Shown: one piece after another, positions 23,484 through 27,658 of the stretch
How positions within the stretch are numbered: the stretch's first letter is position 1
How the letters are laid out: the number at the start of each line of letters is the position of its first letter
Assembly (NCBI GenBank): GCA_964432415.1
Contig: CAYSNW010000056.1
Span: 1 to 27,658 of the forward strand
DNA length: 27,658 nucleotides
Direction of reading: 5' to 3'
From: JAFECT01 sp964432415
Lineage (GTDB): Bacteria; Pseudomonadota; Alphaproteobacteria; Caulobacterales; Caulobacteraceae
The notes under the pieces: model-generated
The model's database searches: none
What the model saw: only the letters and a program-made list of their open reading frames with translations
What the model was told of the DNA's origin: nothing
Made by a program: the position numbers and the translations under genes

Positions 23484-25568
23484 CTATTCCTTCGTCCACT
23501 GATCGAGCCAGCCCAGCACGGTCTCGTGCCACTGCACTGAGTTCTTGGGCTTGAGCACCCAGTGGTTCTCGTCGGCGAAGTAGAGGAACTTCGAGGGCAC
23601 GCCCTTGCGCTGCAGAGCCGAGAATGAGCCCAGCCCCTGCTCCAGCGGGATGCGGTAGTCACGCCCGCCCTGGATCACCAGCTCGGGCTTGTTCCAGGAC
23701 CCGACGTGGTTGATCGGGTTGAACTGCTCGTAGCCGGCCGGATTGCCGTAGACTGTGCCGCCGTTCTCCCACTCCGAGAACCACATTTCCTCGGTGGAAT
23801 AGCCCATCATCCGGTTGTCGAAGACGCCGTCGTGATTGACCAGGCACTTCCAGGGCTGGGACCAGTTCCCCGCGATCCAGTTGACCATGTAGCCGCCGTA
23901 GGAGCCGCCGAGCGCGCAGGCCCGGTCGCCGTTCAGGAAGCTGTATTTACCCAGCGCATAGGCCCAGCCCTTCTGCAGGTCCTCCAGCGGGCGGTCGCCC
24001 CAGTGGCCGCTGATCGCATCGGTGAAGCCCTGGCCGTAGCCGGTGGAGCCGTGGAAATCGATCATCACCACCGCATAGCCGGCGCCCGCGTAGGTCTGGG
24101 CGTTCCAGCGGTAGTGGAACAGGTTGCCGAAGGTGCCCTGCGGCCCGCCGTGGATCAGGAAGGCGACCGGGTACTTCTTGGCCGGGTCGTAGTTCCACGG
24201 CTTGACCACATAGCCGTGCACCGTCTCGCCGTTCCAGCCCGGGAACGAGAACTGCTCGGCCTCGCCCATCTTCACGCCGGCCAGCCGGTCGGCGTCCACG
24301 TCGGTCAGACGCACCGCCTCGCCCTTGGCGCCGAGCCTGAAGACCTGGGCCGGGTGCAGCAGGTCATCCTTGTCGTAGACGATTCCGGCTTTGGACACGT
24401 CGAAGTCCATCACCCGCCCGTCGCCGGTCAGCGCCCTGGGCGCCCCGCCCTTGACCGGGTCGAAGGCGAAGATGCGGTTCTGGCCCACGTCCTCGGCCAG
24501 GCCGTACAGCACCTTGCCGTCGCTCGACCACTTGAGCGCGTCGGTGGAACGGTCCCAGGCCGGGGCGAGTTCGCGGGTCTGGCCGGTCTTCAGATCACGG
24601 ATCATCACCCCCAGGCGATCCGCCTCGAAGGTCGGGCGCTTCATGGCGCGCCAGGCCAGCTTCGAACCGTCCGGCGACCAGACCGGCGCCACGTCCTCGG
24701 CCAGGTTGTCGGGGGTCAGGTTCTTCGGCGCCGCGGAGCCGTCGGCCGGCACGACATAGATGTCGAAGTTGGTCGAGATCATCTCGGTGCGCCCGGCCAC
24801 CCGGGCCGAGAAGGCCACGGTCGATCCGTCCGGCGAGATCGCGAAATCGTCCTCGCCGCCGAAGGGCTTGCCCGGCACGTCGCCGTCGAAGCCCGGGGTC
24901 AGCTCCACCGCGGGGCCCGAGGCCGCGCCCGAGGCGTCCAGGCTCAGCGAGAACAGGTGGTTCTTGGTCCCGTCCGCCCAGGTGTCCCAGTGGCGCACGA
25001 ACAGCCGGTCGAACAGCTGGCCCGAGGGGTTCGTGCCCTTGGGCCTGGTCGCCCGGTCGATGGTGCACTTGAGCGTCGGGCAGTCGGGGAAGACCGCCAG
25101 GCCCACCACGATGCGCTTGCCGTCGTTTGAGACCCGGTAGGCGCCCACATCCAGCGGCAGGTTGGTCACCTGGGTCGCGCTGGTCCCTTCCGGCGTGGTC
25201 TTCCACACCTGGTCCGAGCCCGAGCGGGAGGAGATGAAATAGATCGACTTGCCGTCCGCCGACCAGCGCGCGCTGCCTACGCCTGCATCGGAGACCGCCA
25301 TCCGGCGCGGCGCCGGGGCCTTGGCGGTCGCATCCACGATCCACAGGGAATGGACGCCCTTGTTTGCGTCCCAGTCGGTGGAGCGCACGTCGTAGATCAC
25401 CCAGCGGCCGTCCGGCGAGACGTGGGCGTCCGACACCCGGTCCAGCATCACCATGTCCTTGGCGGTGAATCCCCGCGCGTTCTGGGCGGTCGCGGGACCG
25501 GCGAGCGAGAGGGCGAGGGCGGAGACGGCGGCCGAGGCGAGGGCCATACGGCGGAGCTTGGCGTGCAT
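23484..25568 (-). CDS. Secreted S9-family peptidase with TolB-like propeller
   Basis: The product is 694 residues from the ATG at 25568, which gives a signal peptide (about 1-28, ending GPATA); longer in-frame readings upstream lack protein character and run into the divergent promoter. The N-terminal half shows repeated WD40/TolB-like blades (VSPDGRWVIYD, WSADGKSIYF, ISPDGSTVAF, WSPDGSKLAW, WSSDGKVLYG). The hydrolase domain has IHGGPQGTFG, the nucleophile Ser556 in LGGSYGGYM, Asp637 in GGRDYRIPLEQG and His669 in ENHWVLKP. It fits S9C dipeptidyl/acylaminoacyl peptidases acting on peptides in the periplasm. It is divergent from the acyltransferase gene and is not closely similar to the other S9 enzyme at 18961. 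Confidence 0.95.
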   Translation of the reverse strand: MHAKLRRMALASAAVSALALSLAGPATAQNARGFTAKDMVMLDRVSDAHVSPDGRWVIYDVRSTDWDANKGVHSLWIVDATAKAPAPRRMAVSDAGVGSARWSADGKSIYFISSRSGSDQVWKTTPEGTSATQVTNLPLDVGAYRVSNDGKRIVVGLAVFPDCPTLKCTIDRATRPKGTNPSGQLFDRLFVRHWDTWADGTKNHLFSLSLDASGAASGPAVELTPGFDGDVPGKPFGGEDDFAISPDGSTVAFSARVAGRTEMISTNFDIYVVPADGSAAPKNLTPDNLAEDVAPVWSPDGSKLAWRAMKRPTFEADRLGVMIRDLKTGQTRELAPAWDRSTDALKWSSDGKVLYGLAEDVGQNRIFAFDPVKGGAPRALTGDGRVMDFDVSKAGIVYDKDDLLHPAQVFRLGAKGEAVRLTDVDADRLAGVKMGEAEQFSFPGWNGETVHGYVVKPWNYDPAKKYPVAFLIHGGPQGTFGNLFHYRWNAQTYAGAGYAVVMIDFHGSTGYGQGFTDAISGHWGDRPLEDLQKGWAYALGKYSFLNGDRACALGGSYGGYMVNWIAGNWSQPWKCLVNHDGVFDNRMMGYSTEEMWFSEWENGGTVYGNPAGYEQFNPINHVGSWNKPELVIQGGRDYRIPLEQGLGSFSALQRKGVPSKFLYFADENHWVLKPKNSVQWHETVLGWLDQWTKE

Positions 25569-25729
25569 GAAGCGTTTCCCGATGTCTGGTCTTCGCCGCA
25601 TCGGCCTCCCCGGCCGGCGGCGTTTGGCCATGCGTAGCACGGCGGCGACGACGCCTCCAAGGCGAGGGCGGCCCAAGGCCCGGCATGGCGGATGCATCGT
25701 CCCGAGCGAACCCCGCGGAGTGTGCCGCA

Positions 25730-26872
25730 ATGCTGCAAGTCGATCTCTTCCGCCCCGAGGCGCTCCCGGAACGGGACATCGCGGCCTGGCGCGCCATGCT
25801 GGACGCGACGCCCGAGTTCGCCAGTCCCCTGCTGGGCCCCGACTTCGCCCGCGCGGTCGGCCGGGTGCGCGAGGATGCGGCTGTCGCCGTCTTCCGCGCC
25901 GGCGACGACGCCGTGGCCATCCTGCCCCATCACCGCCGCCCCGGCGGCCTGGCCCGGCCCATCGGCGCGCCCTTCTCCGACGTCCACGCCCTGGTCGGCT
26001 TTCCGGACGTTCGGCTGGATCCGCAATCGGCCCTGGCGGCGGCCGGCATCGGCGCCTTCCGCTTCTCCGGCCTGATCGATCCCCACGGCCTGTTCGCCGA
26101 GACCGGCGCGACGGCGCATGAGAGCTTCCGCATCGAGCTGGACCGCGACGCCGGCGCCTATCTGGAGGATATCCGCTCGGCCAGCCCGAAGAAGTTCAAG
26201 AACTGGCGCCGGCTCGACAACAAGCTCGAGCGCGAGCACGGCCCGGTGGTCATGACCGGCCCGGATCACGACAGCCGCGCCTTTGAGCTGATGCTGTACT
26301 GGAAGCGCGACCAGCTGCGCCGCTCGGGCCTGCACGACGTCTATCGCGCCCCCTGGGTCCAGGGCCTGATGCGCCAGCTGTTCGCCGAGCGCTCCGGTCC
26401 GCTGCAGGGCCTGATGGTCACGCTCAAGGTCCGCGGCCAGCTGGTCGCCGCCCACTTCGGCGTGCGCTCCGGCGCCGACTACCACCCCTGGATCGCCAGC
26501 TTCGATCCGTCCATGGCGGACTATTCGCCTGGCCAGGCCTTCCTGAACCGCGCCATCGCCGCCATGCCGGACATGGGCCTGCAGAGCTACGACCTGTCCT
26601 CCGGCCACGACCACTACAAGGCGCCCTACGCCAACCGCCGCACGAGGGTGCTGGAGGGCGTGGCCTTCGCCGACGGGGTCCAGCGCCGCGAACCCCTGAT
26701 CAAGGCCGAGACCGCCCAGCGCCTGGGTCGCCGCCTGGACCAGATCGCCTCGGTCGAGCTCGACATGCCCGGCCGCCTGCGGGGCGTGCTGGAGGCCGCC
26801 TCGGGCTGGAGCCGTCGCGAGAAGTCGCGGCCTGTTCCGGCCCAGACCGATGTTGAGGAGCGCGCCGCATGA
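25730..26872 (+). CDS. GNAT-type acyltransferase, CelD/BcsL-like
   Basis: The product is 380 residues from the ATG at 25730, preferred over 25685 because GGAG lies nine bases upstream and the family-like sequence begins here (LQVDLFRPEALPERDIAAWR). The C-terminal acetyltransferase domain (about residues 145-300) has FKNWRRLDNKLEREHG, MLYWKRDQLRRSG and the closing SYDLSSGHDHYKAPYA (287-299), equivalent to the FD-x-x-x-G-x-x-x-YK motif of CelD-type enzymes. Caulobacter HfsK, which modifies the holdfast polysaccharide, is of this broad type, but orthology cannot be claimed. It overlaps the glycosyltransferase gene by ATGA, so the two are translationally coupled. A role in acylating a surface polysaccharide is the best inference. 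Confidence 0.82.
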   Translation: MLQVDLFRPEALPERDIAAWRAMLDATPEFASPLLGPDFARAVGRVREDAAVAVFRAGDDAVAILPHHRRPGGLARPIGAPFSDVHALVGFPDVRLDPQSALAAAGIGAFRFSGLIDPHGLFAETGATAHESFRIELDRDAGAYLEDIRSASPKKFKNWRRLDNKLEREHGPVVMTGPDHDSRAFELMLYWKRDQLRRSGLHDVYRAPWVQGLMRQLFAERSGPLQGLMVTLKVRGQLVAAHFGVRSGADYHPWIASFDPSMADYSPGQAFLNRAIAAMPDMGLQSYDLSSGHDHYKAPYANRRTRVLEGVAFADGVQRREPLIKAETAQRLGRRLDQIASVELDMPGRLRGVLEAASGWSRREKSRPVPAQTDVEERAA

Positions 26873-27658
26873 GCGACCTGCCCATCGTCTCGGTGGTGAT
26901 CCCGACCTTCCGGCGTCCCGGCGCCCTCGCCGTGGCGCTCGAGTCGGTCTTCGCCCAGACCGGGATCGAGGCCGCCTCCGTCGAGATCGTGGTGATCGAC
27001 AACGACCCGGCCCATTCCGCCGCCGACACGGTGCGCGCGCTCGCGCCCCGCTCGCCCTTCGTCCTGCGCCTGAAGCACGAGCCCGATCCCGGCGTGGCCA
27101 ACGCCCGCAATCTCGGGGTGCGCGCCGCCCGCGCCCCGTTGATCGCCTTCCTCGACGACGACCAGCGCGCCTCGACCGGCTGGCTCGCGGCTCTGCTGGC
27201 GACGCAAGCCGCCCTCAAGGCCGACGTGGTGTTCGGACCCGTCCATGGCGAGGCGGCCCATCCGCGCCACGGCGCCTACCTCGCCCGCTTCTTTTCCCGT
27301 CTCGGTCCCGTCGAGGAGACCCTGCTCGATCACGCCTTCGGCTGCGGCGACTGCCTGATCCGCCGCGAGGCCCTGCCCAACCAGCACACGCCGTTTGCGA
27401 TGGAACGCAACTTCATCGGCGGCGAGGACGACCTGCTGTTCGCCCGCATGGCCGAGCGCGGCGCCCGCTTCGCCTGGAGCCCGGCCGCCGTCGTGGCCGA
27501 GGTGGTCCCTCCCGAGCGCGCCCGGCTGATCTATGCCCTGCGCCGCGCCTTCGCCTTCGGCCAGGGCCCCTCCTCGGCCGCCGCCGCCGCCGAGCCGCCC
27601 CGACCCTTCGAGGCCGGAGTGTGGATGCTGCGCGGCGCGGCCCAGGCGCCCGCCTTCG
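26869..27658 (+). CDS. Family 2 glycosyltransferase, C-terminus beyond window
   Basis: 263 codons are visible from an ATG that overlaps the preceding stop (ATGA); GAGGAG eight bases upstream is inside the previous gene. The GT-A fold opens with VSVVIPTFRRPGALAVALESV, then EIVVIDNDP, the NARNLGVRAARAPLIAFLDDD stretch with the metal-binding acidic triad D96-D98, and GGEDDLLFARMAERG, the usual catalytic ED(D) region. It transfers a nucleotide-activated sugar, probably to a lipid-linked polysaccharide precursor at the inner membrane. The acceptor is unknown. It presumably begins an exopolysaccharide, holdfast or LPS gene group continuing to the right. Confidence 0.92.
   Translation, partial: MSDLPIVSVVIPTFRRPGALAVALESVFAQTGIEAASVEIVVIDNDPAHSAADTVRALAPRSPFVLRLKHEPDPGVANARNLGVRAARAPLIAFLDDDQRASTGWLAALLATQAALKADVVFGPVHGEAAHPRHGAYLARFFSRLGPVEETLLDHAFGCGDCLIRREALPNQHTPFAMERNFIGGEDDLLFARMAERGARFAWSPAAVVAEVVPPERARLIYALRRAFAFGQGPSSAAAAAEPPRPFEAGVWMLRGAAQAPAF

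Overview
The window reads as a chromosomal segment of a high-GC alphaproteobacterium, most likely of the Caulobacterales (Caulobacter/Phenylobacterium type). The evidence is the strongly GC-biased third codon position, a cpdR-like cell-cycle response regulator beside an N-formylglutamate amidohydrolase gene, DUF1134 (EipA), DUF2200 and DUF599 genes, and several families of dispersed intergenic palindromes. No phage, plasmid, insertion-sequence transposase, integrase or CRISPR genes are visible.

Left part (1-8.6 kb), mostly housekeeping. A truncated lepA (minus strand) is divergent from an eipA/DUF1134 periplasmic gene. A 425-nt hairpin-rich composite repeat follows, then a MAPEG-family membrane protein gene. 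Facing it on the minus strand is a translation block in the order rpmI-rplT-pheS-pheT, without infC or thrS. A terminator-like hairpin lies between rplT and pheS, and a long inverted repeat lies between pheS and pheT. An MFS exporter gene and a small hypothetical gene with its own terminator lie upstream of rpmI.

Middle (8.6-14.3 kb). A cyclopropane fatty acid synthase gene (minus) is preceded by a close match to the alphaproteobacterial general-stress (EcfG/SigT) promoter. A DUF599 membrane protein gene follows. Next comes a well-delimited intergenic small-RNA candidate with a promoter, an exposed UUUCCUCCCU segment and a strong intrinsic terminator. It is followed by N-formylglutamate amidohydrolase, cpdR, tRNA-Val(GAC), a tRNA-abutting repeat, an HD-domain protein and a DUF2200 protein.

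Right part (14.3-27.7 kb), more accessory. A roughly 1.45-kb lower-GC patch carries two unrecognised membrane-anchored proteins that look recently acquired. After it come a DUF3667 zinc-ribbon membrane protein, a DoxX-like protein, a single-domain receiver, a DUF2188-like protein and a secreted protein. Two S9-family serine peptidases flank a DUF2147 protein and a hybrid histidine kinase. At the right edge, an acyl/acetyltransferase gene overlaps a family 2 glycosyltransferase gene by ATGA, which suggests a surface-polysaccharide locus continuing past the window.

The most interesting non-coding signals are the small RNA, the stress promoter of cfa, and the palindromic repeat families. One repeat family sits at two tail-to-tail gene junctions and shows a compensatory stem change. 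No large undescribed multigene system could be supported.
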